Source of the DNA: Pedobacter arcticus A12
Lineage (GTDB): Bacteria > Bacteroidota > Bacteroidia > Sphingobacteriales > Sphingobacteriaceae
Reading direction: 5' to 3'
Assembly (NCBI RefSeq): GCF_000302595.1
Contig: NZ_JH947125.1
Coordinates: 766,299 to 830,298, forward strand
Length of the DNA stretch: 64,000 nucleotides
Positions 53,784-62,734 of the stretch are shown piece by piece (position 1 is the first letter of the stretch; each line of letters opens with the position of its first letter). Position numbers and translations under genes: made by a program. The notes beneath the pieces are model-generated. The model saw nothing but the letters and a program-made list of their open reading frames with translations. It was not told where the DNA came from and made no database searches.

Positions 53784-54944
53784 TTACTTCATTACGGTTA
53801 CCCTCCTTCCTGAAATTTTGAAATGAACATTTCCTGTTTCTTCTATTATTTTTAAAACACTTGAAATACTTTTAGTTTGGGATATTTTACCAGCAAAAAT
53901 TAGATTAGGATTTTTTCCGGTTTCAAAAACCACATCTATATCATACCAGCGTTCTAGTTTCCGCATGATACTTTCTAAATCTTCATTAGTAAACGTGAAG
54001 TATCCACTTTTCCACGCAACAACATGCTCAACATCTACTTGCGAGATTTCTAAATGATTTGCCTGTAATACGGATTGCTCTCCAGGTTTTAAAATGGTAG
54101 ACTGTTTAGCAGTTTTACTGTTTATTTTTACACTCCCTTCCAGTAAAGTTGTTTTTACTGATGATTCGTTTTCGTAAGCACTAACATTAAAATGTGTTCC
54201 TAATACCTCTATTTCTTGTGTATTAGTAATTACTTTAAATGGTTTGGATTTATTTTTTGCTACTTCAAAGTAAGCTTCTCCATACAATTGAACCAATCTT
54301 CGGTCTTGTTCAAACTGCACCGGAAATTTTAAAGAAGAACCTGCATTTAGCCAAACTTTAGTCCCGTCTGAAAGACAAATGGTGAATTTTTGACCAACAG
54401 GTGTTCGGATTTCGTTATAAACAGTTTTTTCAGAGGGGCTATTTGAAGGCTCATTGTTATAGGAATAAACCAGTTGTCCCGTATCATCTTTAGTAACTGC
54501 CACATCTTTTTGATGGTTAATCGTACCTTCCTTAATTTTAGACAGATTTATTTCTGAGCCATCTTCTAGTATTAATACAGGAGCGGAAACTTCTTTTTTG
54601 TTATGGATTATTTCCTGTTTAGGACTGTAAGCTGTATTTTTAAGTTTATCAGTCGTTTTTAAACTAATTAACACGCCAATGGCGAATAAAATTGTTGCGG
54701 CAGCAGACCACATCCATATCCGGTAAGTCGATTTGTCTTTTACTAACTTAACTTGGATTATACGGTATAAAAAACTCTTATAGTCTTGTTCTGAGCCATT
54801 GAATTTATGAGGTATTTTAAAGATGTCCGAATTATCTTCGTTATAGAACTGATATAACTCTTGCTCTTCCGCTTCAGTAATGTCGCCTGAGAGCCACTTC
54901 GCAGAAAGTTCATTATATCGTTTTGCCATTTCGGGTGTATGCAT
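53784..54944 (-). CDS. FecR-family anti-sigma factor
   Basis: The 386-residue regulator has an N-terminal cytosolic sigma-binding part (about 1-85, AKRYNELSAKWLSGDITEAEEQEL in outline), one membrane helix (about 88-105: SAAATILFAIGVLISL), a periplasmic FecR domain (EIRTPVGQKFTICLSDGTKVWLNAGSSLKFP in two parts) and a C-terminal DUF4974 domain (DLESIMRKLERWYDIDVVFE). It relays substrate binding at SusC to the sigma factor. It sits 53 bases after the sigma gene and about 110 before susC. Confidence 0.93.
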   Translation of the reverse strand: MHTPEMAKRYNELSAKWLSGDITEAEEQELYQFYNEDNSDIFKIPHKFNGSEQDYKSFLYRIIQVKLVKDKSTYRIWMWSAAATILFAIGVLISLKTTDKLKNTAYSPKQEIIHNKKEVSAPVLILEDGSEINLSKIKEGTINHQKDVAVTKDDTGQLVYSYNNEPSNSPSEKTVYNEIRTPVGQKFTICLSDGTKVWLNAGSSLKFPVQFEQDRRLVQLYGEAYFEVAKNKSKPFKVITNTQEIEVLGTHFNVSAYENESSVKTTLLEGSVKINSKTAKQSTILKPGEQSVLQANHLEISQVDVEHVVAWKSGYFTFTNEDLESIMRKLERWYDIDVVFETGKNPNLIFAGKISQTKSISSVLKIIEETGNVHFKISGRRVTVMK

Positions 54945-54997
54945 ATTTCCAAGTATCTAATATTAAGTACTACTTGGACGCGTTTACCCTTAGTGTT

Positions 54998-55555
54998 TTA
55001 TAAAAAAAATATAAAATGGTGGCGTAGACTCGATTTTAAAGTCTTTAAGGCTTTGCTGATATGCGCTTCCACTGTCTTTTGCGATATTCCCAATATCGAG
55101 GCAATTTGTTTTTGACTCATTCCGTCTTCCCTGCTTAGTTCAAAAACGACCCGACACTTCTCGGGCAAATTTAGTATTGCGTTTTTTAAATCAAGATTAA
55201 GCTCTTTAAGGCTTATCGAATCCTGGATTACTTGTTGCGGTTGTGCAGTTTTGAAATTTTGATATTGAGCGTCTTGATGCCTCCTTGCCCAAATTTTTAT
55301 AACCTGATATTTTAGTGCGAGGTGTAAATAGCTTTTTAGGCAAACAATTGATGGCAGTTTCTCTCTTCTTTTCCATAAAGAAACAAACAAATCAGTTAAA
55401 ATATCTTCCGCTTCTTCGGTATTAGAAAGCTTTTGACCTGCCTTTGTTAATAGAATTTTCCAATACCTTGTGTAAATTTCCTGAAAAGCTTTCTCGTCGT
55501 CTTCTTTTAGCAAATCCAGTAAAACCGGATCAGGTAATGAGGAATAAATAGGCAT
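54998..55555 (-). CDS. ECF sigma-70 factor of the SusC/FecR system
   Basis: The 185-residue sigma factor has region 2 (AFQEIYTRYWKILLTKAGQ, EAEDILTDLFVSLWKRRE) and region 4 (LPEKCRVVFELSREDGMSQK, IASILGISQKTVEAHISKAL), with no region 3, the FecI-like type used by Bacteroidota for nutrient uptake. It should direct RNA polymerase to the susC promoter when released by FecR. The spacer of about 860 bases upstream has no other gene. Confidence 0.93.
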   Translation of the reverse strand: MPIYSSLPDPVLLDLLKEDDEKAFQEIYTRYWKILLTKAGQKLSNTEEAEDILTDLFVSLWKRREKLPSIVCLKSYLHLALKYQVIKIWARRHQDAQYQNFKTAQPQQVIQDSISLKELNLDLKNAILNLPEKCRVVFELSREDGMSQKQIASILGISQKTVEAHISKALKTLKSSLRHHFIFFL

Positions 55556-56318
55556 ATCGAAATTAGGTTTTCTTGGTTTGGTCCGATAAATTTAGAAGAT
55601 TAAAATTATAATCGTTTAAGAATTTAGAAAAAATATTACAGATACTTATTGATGTTTTAAATTTTTTTGAGAAAAACAAGTGTAGTTTTTTCCAAAGATG
55701 TTCTATGAGGTAATGTGTACTGTGTTTTTTTGAAGTATAATGAATTGGTACTACATTGATCCAGCTTTGTAGGGCATATTTTTAAATGTTTTTCTCGGTT
55801 TTCGAAGCGAAAAAAAAGCCTACAATTATTTGATCAACAGGCTTTTGATAAAGTTTGATGTGAGTATCAGCGGAGAAGATGGGATTTGCGCTTTGTTTTT
55901 AACCTACTGAAAATAATAGGTTTAATGGGTGTCTTCGCTGCTTACTCTCGATATACTCTACTTTGCTTTGATCTTGTTTGTCTGCGTTTATTAGGAGTTA
56001 AATATAAAGTAAACTGACGATATAGGTAACTTTCTATGTATAAAGCATGCCCTCTTAATTGTTTTAATGCGCTTATTTGACGTTAGGTAAGTTACAGCAA
56101 AATTTGTAATTCGATAAACTAAGCGAAAATCAGGAGTGTTGGGAGGGGACTCAACCTATGCTCTATTCTCTTTAAACCAATATTTTGCAATATTTATAAC
56201 TTAATGCTCACCAAATGCTCACCTTTTTTCTGTAACTAATTGTCTGCAATTGAATGCTAAAATCAACCATTTTATATGAAGGAAGCAAAAATAGCCAACC
56301 GCTTGTTAGTAGTAATGG
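55556..56318. other. Long spacer with hairpins and possible recombination-site remnant
   Basis: No gene is visible. An inverted repeat AAAAGCCT/AGGCTTTT at 55814-55846 and a smaller AACCTA/TAGGTT pair near 55901-55924 lie in AT-rich DNA. Near 56139-56158 GTTGGGAGGGGACTCAAC resembles a degenerate tRNA T-arm on the minus strand. Two direct repeats AATGCTCACC at 56203-56212 and 56214-56223 are offset by 11 bases, one helical turn. Together these recall tyrosine-recombinase attachment sites, but no integrase gene is present. Confidence 0.35.
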
Positions 56319-56411
56319 TCCCGATAAGGTATAATTATGGCATGTAAAATGAATATAATCCCGATAGGGTATAATTGGATAATTTATTTTATATTTGTAC
56401 CCGAAAGGGTA
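56319..56411 (+). promoter_or_regulatory. Three HipB operators at 40-bp spacing, with promoter
   Basis: The sites TCCCGATAAGGTA (56319), TCCCGATAGGGTA (56359) and TACCCGAAAGGGTA (56398) share a (T/A)CCCGAtaGGGTA core, and the CCCG begins at 56320, 56360 and 56400, exactly 40 bases apart. The third site is a perfect palindrome. The -7 box TATATTTG (56390-56397) sits just before site 3, so bound HipB would block initiation. Confidence 0.75.
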
Positions 56412-56416
56412 TAGAT

Positions 56417-56620
56417 ATGTTGTCAGAATATTTAAAGAGCAAAAGAAAAGCCTTAAATCTCACTCAGCAGGATCTCGCTTTAAAAGCTGGGGTCGGTCTA
56501 AGAGTTGTCCGTGAGATGGAACAAGGAAAGCCGACATTAAGAATGGATAAGGTCAATCAAGTTTTGATGTTGTTCGGCGCAGAACTAGGAGTGATATCAA
56601 AAGTAAAAGAGGATGAGTAA
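56417..56620 (+). CDS. hipB: HipB-like antitoxin, helix-turn-helix repressor
   Basis: The 67-residue Xre-family protein is a minimal HTH domain (LSEYLKSKRKALNLTQQDLALKAGVGLRVVREMEQGKP; helix 3 around VGLRVVREME). It should bind the three upstream operators and repress the operon. The ATG at 56417 follows site 3; a TTG at 56375 would place the promoter inside the gene. It overlaps the next gene by eight bases, which indicates translational coupling. Confidence 0.88.
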   Translation: MLSEYLKSKRKALNLTQQDLALKAGVGLRVVREMEQGKPTLRMDKVNQVLMLFGAELGVISKVKEDE

Positions 56621-56936
56621 GAAAGGTTTAGTTTATTTCAAGAACACGCTGGCGGGGATAATTGCGGAAACTGATGAAGGTTATGAATTTAGTTACGATG
56701 ACGATTACTTGGAGAATAAAAACGCAAGACCCGTGAGCTTAACACTCCCGCTTTCCTCTCTGAAATATGAAAGTAAAGTGCTTTTTGCTTTTTTTGATGG
56801 ATTGATACCTGAGGGTTGGTTATTGGATTTGGCAACAACACACTGGAAGGTCAAAAGCAATGACCGGTTTGAACTGTTGCTTTTAACATGCCGGGATACA
56901 ATTGGGGCGGTGACAGTTACACCTGAAAAAGATTAA
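56613..56936 (+). CDS. hipS: HipS-like protein (detached HipA N-subdomain 1)
   Basis: The 107-residue protein corresponds to the N-terminal subdomain of HipA alone: GLVYFKNTLAGIIAETDEGY, ARPVSLTLPLSS and FFDGLIPEGWLL are characteristic of that region. The kinase part is encoded by the separate next gene, two bases downstream. In the E. coli HipBST system the equivalent protein HipS acts as the antitoxin. It has a complete stop and no sign of frameshift at the junction, so the split is an organised gene structure rather than a broken hipA. Confidence 0.85.
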   Translation: MSKKGLVYFKNTLAGIIAETDEGYEFSYDDDYLENKNARPVSLTLPLSSLKYESKVLFAFFDGLIPEGWLLDLATTHWKVKSNDRFELLLLTCRDTIGAVTVTPEKD

Positions 56937-56938
56937 TT

Positions 56939-57862
56939 ATGGCAAATTGTTGGTTTTGTTATCAGGATGCGGGTACATCCTCATATCATGAAAAATGTTC
57001 AAAGCATTTTTTTGGTACTACCAAAGTACCTGAGCTAGAATTGAACAATAAGCTACTGAAATCGTTGGCTGACCAGACCATCAACGAGAGGATTGCTATG
57101 ACCGGAGTTCAGCCTAAACTCTCCGTTACACTGGAAAAGAAGAAAGAACAGAACCGGTTGACTATAGTAGGACTTTGGGGAGAATACATACTCAAACCAC
57201 AGCATCCTGATTTTCCGGAAATGCCACAGTCAGAAGATTTGACCATGCATTTGGCGACTGTATTTAAAATGCCTACTTGCGATCATACTTTAATGGAAGC
57301 GTCAGGCGGCAGTTTAGTTTATTTGGCCAAAAGATTTGACAGGGTGAAAGGCCAAAAAGTTCATATGGAAGATTTCTGCCAACTTTCTGAATTTTTAACA
57401 GAAAGTAAATACAAGGGATCTTATGAAAAGATTGGCAAGCTCATCCTAAAATACTGCACTCAAACTGGCTTTGATGCGCTCACCTATTTTGAGCTGGTAT
57501 TATTTTCTTACTTAACAGGAAACAATGATATGCACTTAAAGAACTTTTCTGTGCTACATACAGACCAAGGAATAAATCTAAGTCCTGCTTATGACCTTCT
57601 CAATGTGAATCTCGTTAATCCACAAGATGATGAAGAATTAGCCATGACATTGAACGGCAAAAAGAAAAAAATAAAATTAGCTGATTTCGATTTGTTGGCA
57701 AAAATGATGAATATACCTGGAACCACTGTTAGGAATACCTACAACAAATTTTCCGCTAGTAATAAACAAGTTGAAGAAATGATCGAGTTATCATTCTTAA
57801 GCGCTGATAAAAAAGAATTATATCAAGAAATCTGGAATAAAAAGCAAGGGCTATTTAATTAA
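56939..57862 (+). CDS. hipT: HipT-like serine/threonine kinase toxin
   Basis: The 307-residue protein is the HipA kinase domain without subdomain 1. The glycine-rich loop region is TGVQPKLS (55-62), the ATP-binding lysine K86 is in YILKP, KRFDR is at 131-135, the catalytic GNNDMHLKNF (D197, N202) and the metal-binding AYDLL (D219) follow. An N-terminal element with C4, C7, H17 and C20 (CWFCYQ...HEKCSKHFFG) may bind zinc. HipA and HipT phosphorylate aminoacyl-tRNA synthetases, halting growth; the target here is unknown. Confidence 0.85.
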   Translation: MANCWFCYQDAGTSSYHEKCSKHFFGTTKVPELELNNKLLKSLADQTINERIAMTGVQPKLSVTLEKKKEQNRLTIVGLWGEYILKPQHPDFPEMPQSEDLTMHLATVFKMPTCDHTLMEASGGSLVYLAKRFDRVKGQKVHMEDFCQLSEFLTESKYKGSYEKIGKLILKYCTQTGFDALTYFELVLFSYLTGNNDMHLKNFSVLHTDQGINLSPAYDLLNVNLVNPQDDEELAMTLNGKKKKIKLADFDLLAKMMNIPGTTVRNTYNKFSASNKQVEEMIELSFLSADKKELYQEIWNKKQGLFN

Positions 57863-57899
57863 CAGCAATCCACTTTTACCTATCTTTCAAAGTGTTAGG

Positions 57900-58260
57900 T
57901 TGTCGCAAAAACTATTACCGAAAAGGCTTCAAAATAAATTGGGTAGAATATTATTTATAAGTAGTGAATCAGGTGTTAATATACCCGAAAATATGATTCA
58001 TTATGGAATGAATAAGGTTGCGATGATGGCTATTAGTAATGGCTTATCAAAACTAACGAAAGGTGCAGAGGTAACAGTAAATACGATTTTGGGCAGACCT
58101 ACCTATTCAAATGGTGTAGCCACAACTGTTACAAAGCTTGCAAAAGCGAACTGTCTATGCGTAGAACTAATGAAATATCTATCATTCAACAAACAAATCC
58201 AAATTCACTTTTAAGCAGATGGTGGAACTTTGAGAATAATCTATATAAGATTTTATATAT
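57900..58260 (+). pseudogene. Decayed short-chain dehydrogenase remnant
   Basis: The reading frame 57900-58214 matches the second half of an SDR oxidoreductase: GRILFISSESGVNIPENMIHYGMNKVAMMA contains the Ser and the YxxxK pair in outline, and KGAEVTVNTILGRPTYSNGVA follows. The N-terminal Rossmann part is missing and the only start is a weak TTG. Near 58175-58195 the family sequence continues in another frame (TNPNSLLSRW instead of the current SFNKQIQIHF), so there is also a frameshift. It looks like debris at the edge of the hip island. Confidence 0.75.
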
Positions 58261-58570
58261 CTTGAAAGAGGTTTTTTCAGCATGTTTTACTACTTTATTG
58301 ACCATTCCTTCAAAAAAAAACTACTCGAGTCTGTAGTGATTTTTAAAAACGAATAAGTTTTAGTAAAATAACTTTCTATGTTTGCGTTCTACGGCTTGAG
58401 AATTTGCGAAAACTGAGTGCCACATAAAAACTTATTTGGGAATCATTAAAGGGAGAATTACAGGATATAGGTTTTTTTAAAAAAAAATACTTTGAGGTTT
58501 TAAAGCATTAATTGCAACCCAAAAGAAGTTAAATCATTCAATAATTATAAAACACATATAATCTTTATTT
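58261..58570. other. AT-rich spacer
   Basis: I see no gene, repeat or clear promoter box in this stretch. It separates the decayed dehydrogenase from the carbohydrate cluster. Confidence 0.4.
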
Positions 58571-59875
58571 ATGAAAAGAATCCAAATTCTCTTATTTATA
58601 TATATTGTTCTATTTTCTTTTGGAACGATGGCGCAAAGTAAAAATCGCCCAAATTCGCAAGCCGGGAACACCAAAAAGGACTCAGTGGAGGGTGTAAATC
58701 TTTTCAAAATCGCCTATTTTGGGTCTTCAGTACCTTATGGTCAAGGTGCCACAAATAACGATGGGTATACCAACATCTATACTAAAATTTTAGATGAGCG
58801 GACTAAAAATGGAGGTTATCCGTGGGAAACCGTTAACATTAGTATTCCTGGAAATAATACAGTTGGCGTATTAAACCGATACACTCGTGACCTTACGTCT
58901 AAAAAATTAAAATATGTGATTTTTGCACTTGCCTTAGGCAACGAAGGTATTCACGAAAACGGGGAGCCTGCTTTTGATCAGTTCAAAAAAAACATCAAAA
59001 TATTGGTAGAGAAAGCCAGAGCTGACGGAATGACTCCCGTAATAACGAACAGCTACACCCGTAATGACTATAATTTGGTGGATTACGGATATATTAAACA
59101 GATGAATTTATTTATTCACCTGTTAGATGTGCCAAGCGTTAATTTATTAGGAGCTGTGGATGATTTAAAAGGGCGCTGGAGTAATGGTTACTGGGCGGAT
59201 AGCGCCCATCCAAATGACAAAGGACACAGAGAGATGGCTTATACATTAGTGCCATCGTTATTTGATGCACTTAACAATAAAAAGCCAATACCTAAAAAGC
59301 TAGATAGTTCATCGTCAATACTTAAGAAACGAAACCATACTGTGTTGAGTTTTGTGCCAGAGAACATTGTACATCCATTCACTGTTGCATTTACTTTTAA
59401 TTCATCTTCATCGGGTAAATTGATGGCAATAGAGGGAGCTGATGGAGAATCTACAATATCTAATGAAAACGGTGTATTGAAATATACGTCCCCAAAAGGC
59501 AATGCCATCATCGGTAAAACACCGATAAATGATGGTAAATGGCATAAGGTTGTTTTTACACACTATCACGCAGAAGGAGTCTCCACATTATACTGCGACA
59601 GTACTGCCCAAGGTAATGTTAAGGGAAAGCTTTTTATAAATAGTATAAAGTTTGGAGGGAACGAAATGCCTAAAAAAGTTTTTTATAGAGATCTGATGTT
59701 TTGGCGATCAGGGATGAATTCAGAGGAAGTAAGATACATCACCAGAGATTCCTTATTAAAATCTAGTTTAGAATTATACGCTCCACTGAGTGGGGCAAGG
59801 AAGAAACTGAATAAAGCTAACATTGTTAATTTGGCACAAAGTAGAAATAAACTGGTACTAATCGAAAAAGACTAA
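58571..59875 (+). CDS. SGNH/GDSL hydrolase with C-terminal lectin-like domain
   Basis: The 434-residue exported protein has a signal peptide (ending GTMAQSKN). An SGNH esterase domain follows, with block I FGSSVPYGQGA, block III near LGNEGIHENG and block V DSAHPNDKGH. The C-terminal half (about 265-420: HPFTVAFTFNSSSSGKLMAI, DGKWHKVVFTHY) looks like a concanavalin/LamG-type sandwich. It likely deacylates glycans in the periplasm or at the surface. It is the first gene of a cluster with a mannosidase and a sugar kinase. Confidence 0.82.
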   Translation: MKRIQILLFIYIVLFSFGTMAQSKNRPNSQAGNTKKDSVEGVNLFKIAYFGSSVPYGQGATNNDGYTNIYTKILDERTKNGGYPWETVNISIPGNNTVGVLNRYTRDLTSKKLKYVIFALALGNEGIHENGEPAFDQFKKNIKILVEKARADGMTPVITNSYTRNDYNLVDYGYIKQMNLFIHLLDVPSVNLLGAVDDLKGRWSNGYWADSAHPNDKGHREMAYTLVPSLFDALNNKKPIPKKLDSSSSILKKRNHTVLSFVPENIVHPFTVAFTFNSSSSGKLMAIEGADGESTISNENGVLKYTSPKGNAIIGKTPINDGKWHKVVFTHYHAEGVSTLYCDSTAQGNVKGKLFINSIKFGGNEMPKKVFYRDLMFWRSGMNSEEVRYITRDSLLKSSLELYAPLSGARKKLNKANIVNLAQSRNKLVLIEKD

Positions 59876-60146
59876 ACTTATTATTGCGTTTTTCTTCTCT
59901 CCTAAAAGCGGGGCGAGTAAAAAGATGAGATTATTTTTAATAAGATTCATATTTAGACTAAGCACAAGAAAGCGAATTTCGATAAGTATAAATGGAATGT
60001 AATTGGATATTTAGTGATTTATAATTATCATTGCTAAATCGTTTTATTTAATTTTTTAGGACATATAGCTCATTAGTAGTCTTACATTTTATTTTGAAGG
60101 GTGTTGACGGGAGATACACCAATAATTAAAAAAAAACCAAAAATCG

Positions 60147-62726
60147 ATGATGAAGCGTTTTCTACTTTTTGTACCACTTATATTTATTTTTTATGGTAAT
60201 AGTTTGTATTCTCAAACGGCATACTTTGTTGATGGTTTCCACGGTGGTATTTGGGGGCATTATCCTGAAAAATACACAAGTTTTATAATTACTCAACTAG
60301 ATAAACATCCGCAGTGGAATATAAACTTAGAAATTGAGCCTGAAACCTGGGACAACGTAGCCATTACAGATAAAGAAGCTTATCTACAGCTTCAGTCTCT
60401 TGTGAAAAATCAATCTAAACGTAAAAGAATTGAATTTGTTAATCCAGCTTACGGGCAAAGTTATATGTTTAATATCTCCGGAGAAAGTATTATTAGACAG
60501 TTTAGTTACGGAATTGATAAGATTAGATTCCATTTCCCAGAGGTTCAATTCCATACTTATTCTTCAGAGGAGCCTTGTTTTACCAGTGCACTACCAGGTA
60601 TATTACGGTCATTTGGGTTTAAATATGCTTCATTAAAAAACCCTAATACATGTTGGGGCGGTTATACCAGAGCGTTTGGTGGCGAATTAGTAAACTGGAT
60701 TGGTCCCGATGGCACAAGTATTTTAACTGTTCCCCGCTATCAAATCGAGCTATTAAAAGAATCATCTACTTGGGAGACTATCGCAAACGATAACGCCGTT
60801 GACTTTCTTCAATCAGCATTTAAGTTTGGGATAAAGTCGCCAGTAGGAATGTGCTTGCAAGATGCCGGTTGGAGGTTTGGGCCTTGGCTAAGGAAAGACT
60901 TTTATATGCCTACAGAATATACCACTTGGGCAAATTATTTTGAGAACGTAGCTGACCGATCAAAAGTTACCGACTGGAATTTTAGCCAAGAAGATTTGCA
61001 GGTAAGTTTGGTGTGGGGAGCGCAGATTCTTCAGAAACTAGCACAAAACGTAAGAATAGCCGAAAATAAAATTGTTCAGGCAGAAAAAGTTGCTTCCATC
61101 AAAACGCTAGATAGTAAAACTGTTTATCCTGCTGTTTCTCTTGATAATGCATGGAAATCATTATTGTTAGCTCAACATCACGACTCATGGATTGTGCCTT
61201 ACAACGTGTTGGATGGGCAAACATGGGCAGATAAGGTTAAAAGTTGGACAGCTTTTACTGATACAGTAAGCGATAGTATTATCAGGACAAAAACCGACGA
61301 AATAAAGTTTGATAATAAAGTACTTAAAATTTATAACACAACTTTAAGTGCTAGAGAGGAATGGGTTTCGGTAGCTATTCCTCACGGCTGGAATCCTCAC
61401 AGAACTTCAATTGCTGATGAAAATCATAAACTGTTAGATGCTCAGGTGGTTGGGTCTGATAAAACCCAGATTAAACTTTTATTTAAGGCTAAAGTGAAAC
61501 CCTTTGGGTATAATAAATTCTATTTTAAAAAAGGTATACGAACTAAGTTTTCTGGAGCAGAGGTCAAAAAATTAGCAGATGGTGATTTTGTAATGGAAAC
61601 CAATTTATACAAGCTTGTTATAGACAGCAAACGAGGTGGCATTATCAAAAACCTAATTGCAAAAAACATGAATAATAAGGATTTTGTGGACAACCTATCT
61701 GATAGAGGTTTTAATGAGTTACGTGGATATTTCTATAATAAGGGAGGCTATCATTCAAGTGGGGATAAGTCTGTAGAAATTGCCATAGTCGAAAACGGAC
61801 CAGCCAGAATTAGTTTGTCTATTACAGGTGAAATTGCCGGTGAAAAATTTCAACAGCTTATTACCATGGATCAAGGGCAAGAAAGAATTGACTTTAAACT
61901 AAACATAGACTGGAAATCAAATCAAGGAATAGGTGCCTATAAAGAAAACAATTATCAAGATGCTGAACATAAGAAAGCATTTTATAACGATAAGTATAAA
62001 CTGCTCACCTTGTTTCCTTTAAACTTAAAAGGACAAAAAGTTTTTAAAAATGCACCATTTGATGTTACTGAAAGCAAGTTAAAGAATACTTTTTTTAGCT
62101 CGTGGGATAGCATTAAAAATAACATCATTTTAAACTGGGTGGATGTTGTTGATGAAAAGGGAGAATATGGTTGTGCTTTATATACCGATCATACTACAAG
62201 TTACACCCATGGAGAAAACTTCCCGCTAGGGTTGAATGTTCAATACTCTGGAAAAGGACTTTGGGGTATGGACTATACAATTAAGGAGGCAACCGAAATT
62301 TGTTATTCGTTAATTCCGCACAAAGGAGACTGGAAAGTTGCTGAATTATGGCAAAAGAACGAGCTGATAAATGAGCCATTACTAGCCGTTAATTCAGGAG
62401 AAAATAGGTTAATGAGTCCAAATCCACTACTCACTACAGATCAAAAAGGATGGGTGCTATCTTCAAGTGTTTTTGATGGTAATGATCTTTTGGTTAGAAT
62501 ATTTAATGCGAGCGGTAAAGATACGGCGGGAGATTTAAAATTGGGCTTCAATGCTTCAAAAGCACAAACGGAGGAGTTAAATGGTGTTTTAATCCAATCG
62601 CTCATGATTGGGAAAGCTAATAATTCTATAGCCAATCTAAAAATGTCTATTCCTAGTTTTGCTTTTAAAACGATTAGATTTTTTGACGTTAATAAATCAG
62701 AAAGAAAAAGAGGTGGGCTTGACTAA
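60147..62726 (+). CDS. Glycoside hydrolase family 38-like alpha-mannosidase
   Basis: The 859-residue exported enzyme has a signal peptide (FIFYGNSLYSQ) and a GH38-type N-terminal barrel (FVDGFHGGIWGHYPEKY, EIEPETWDNV, GFKYASLKNPNTCWGG). The middle helical domain holds the conserved LAQHHDSWIVPYN, comparable to the QHHDA motif of GH38. A C-terminal beta domain (VETNLYKLVIDSKRGGI-like) completes the layout. GH38 enzymes use a bound zinc ion to cleave alpha-mannosides. Substrate and catalytic aspartate cannot be fixed by reading alone. The ROK-type gene follows after eight bases. Confidence 0.8.
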   Translation: MMKRFLLFVPLIFIFYGNSLYSQTAYFVDGFHGGIWGHYPEKYTSFIITQLDKHPQWNINLEIEPETWDNVAITDKEAYLQLQSLVKNQSKRKRIEFVNPAYGQSYMFNISGESIIRQFSYGIDKIRFHFPEVQFHTYSSEEPCFTSALPGILRSFGFKYASLKNPNTCWGGYTRAFGGELVNWIGPDGTSILTVPRYQIELLKESSTWETIANDNAVDFLQSAFKFGIKSPVGMCLQDAGWRFGPWLRKDFYMPTEYTTWANYFENVADRSKVTDWNFSQEDLQVSLVWGAQILQKLAQNVRIAENKIVQAEKVASIKTLDSKTVYPAVSLDNAWKSLLLAQHHDSWIVPYNVLDGQTWADKVKSWTAFTDTVSDSIIRTKTDEIKFDNKVLKIYNTTLSAREEWVSVAIPHGWNPHRTSIADENHKLLDAQVVGSDKTQIKLLFKAKVKPFGYNKFYFKKGIRTKFSGAEVKKLADGDFVMETNLYKLVIDSKRGGIIKNLIAKNMNNKDFVDNLSDRGFNELRGYFYNKGGYHSSGDKSVEIAIVENGPARISLSITGEIAGEKFQQLITMDQGQERIDFKLNIDWKSNQGIGAYKENNYQDAEHKKAFYNDKYKLLTLFPLNLKGQKVFKNAPFDVTESKLKNTFFSSWDSIKNNIILNWVDVVDEKGEYGCALYTDHTTSYTHGENFPLGLNVQYSGKGLWGMDYTIKEATEICYSLIPHKGDWKVAELWQKNELINEPLLAVNSGENRLMSPNPLLTTDQKGWVLSSSVFDGNDLLVRIFNASGKDTAGDLKLGFNASKAQTEELNGVLIQSLMIGKANNSIANLKMSIPSFAFKTIRFFDVNKSERKRGGLD

Positions 62727-62734
62727 AAAGTAGG

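Noticed and set aside
56139-56158. Functional tRNA gene
   Set aside because: Only a T-arm-like stretch with a missing base is visible; no complete cloverleaf can be built around it.
56613-57862. A single hipA gene broken by a frameshift
   Set aside because: The first frame ends cleanly just after subdomain 1, the second has its own ATG and an N-terminal Cys/His element, and the layout matches the known HipBST organisation.
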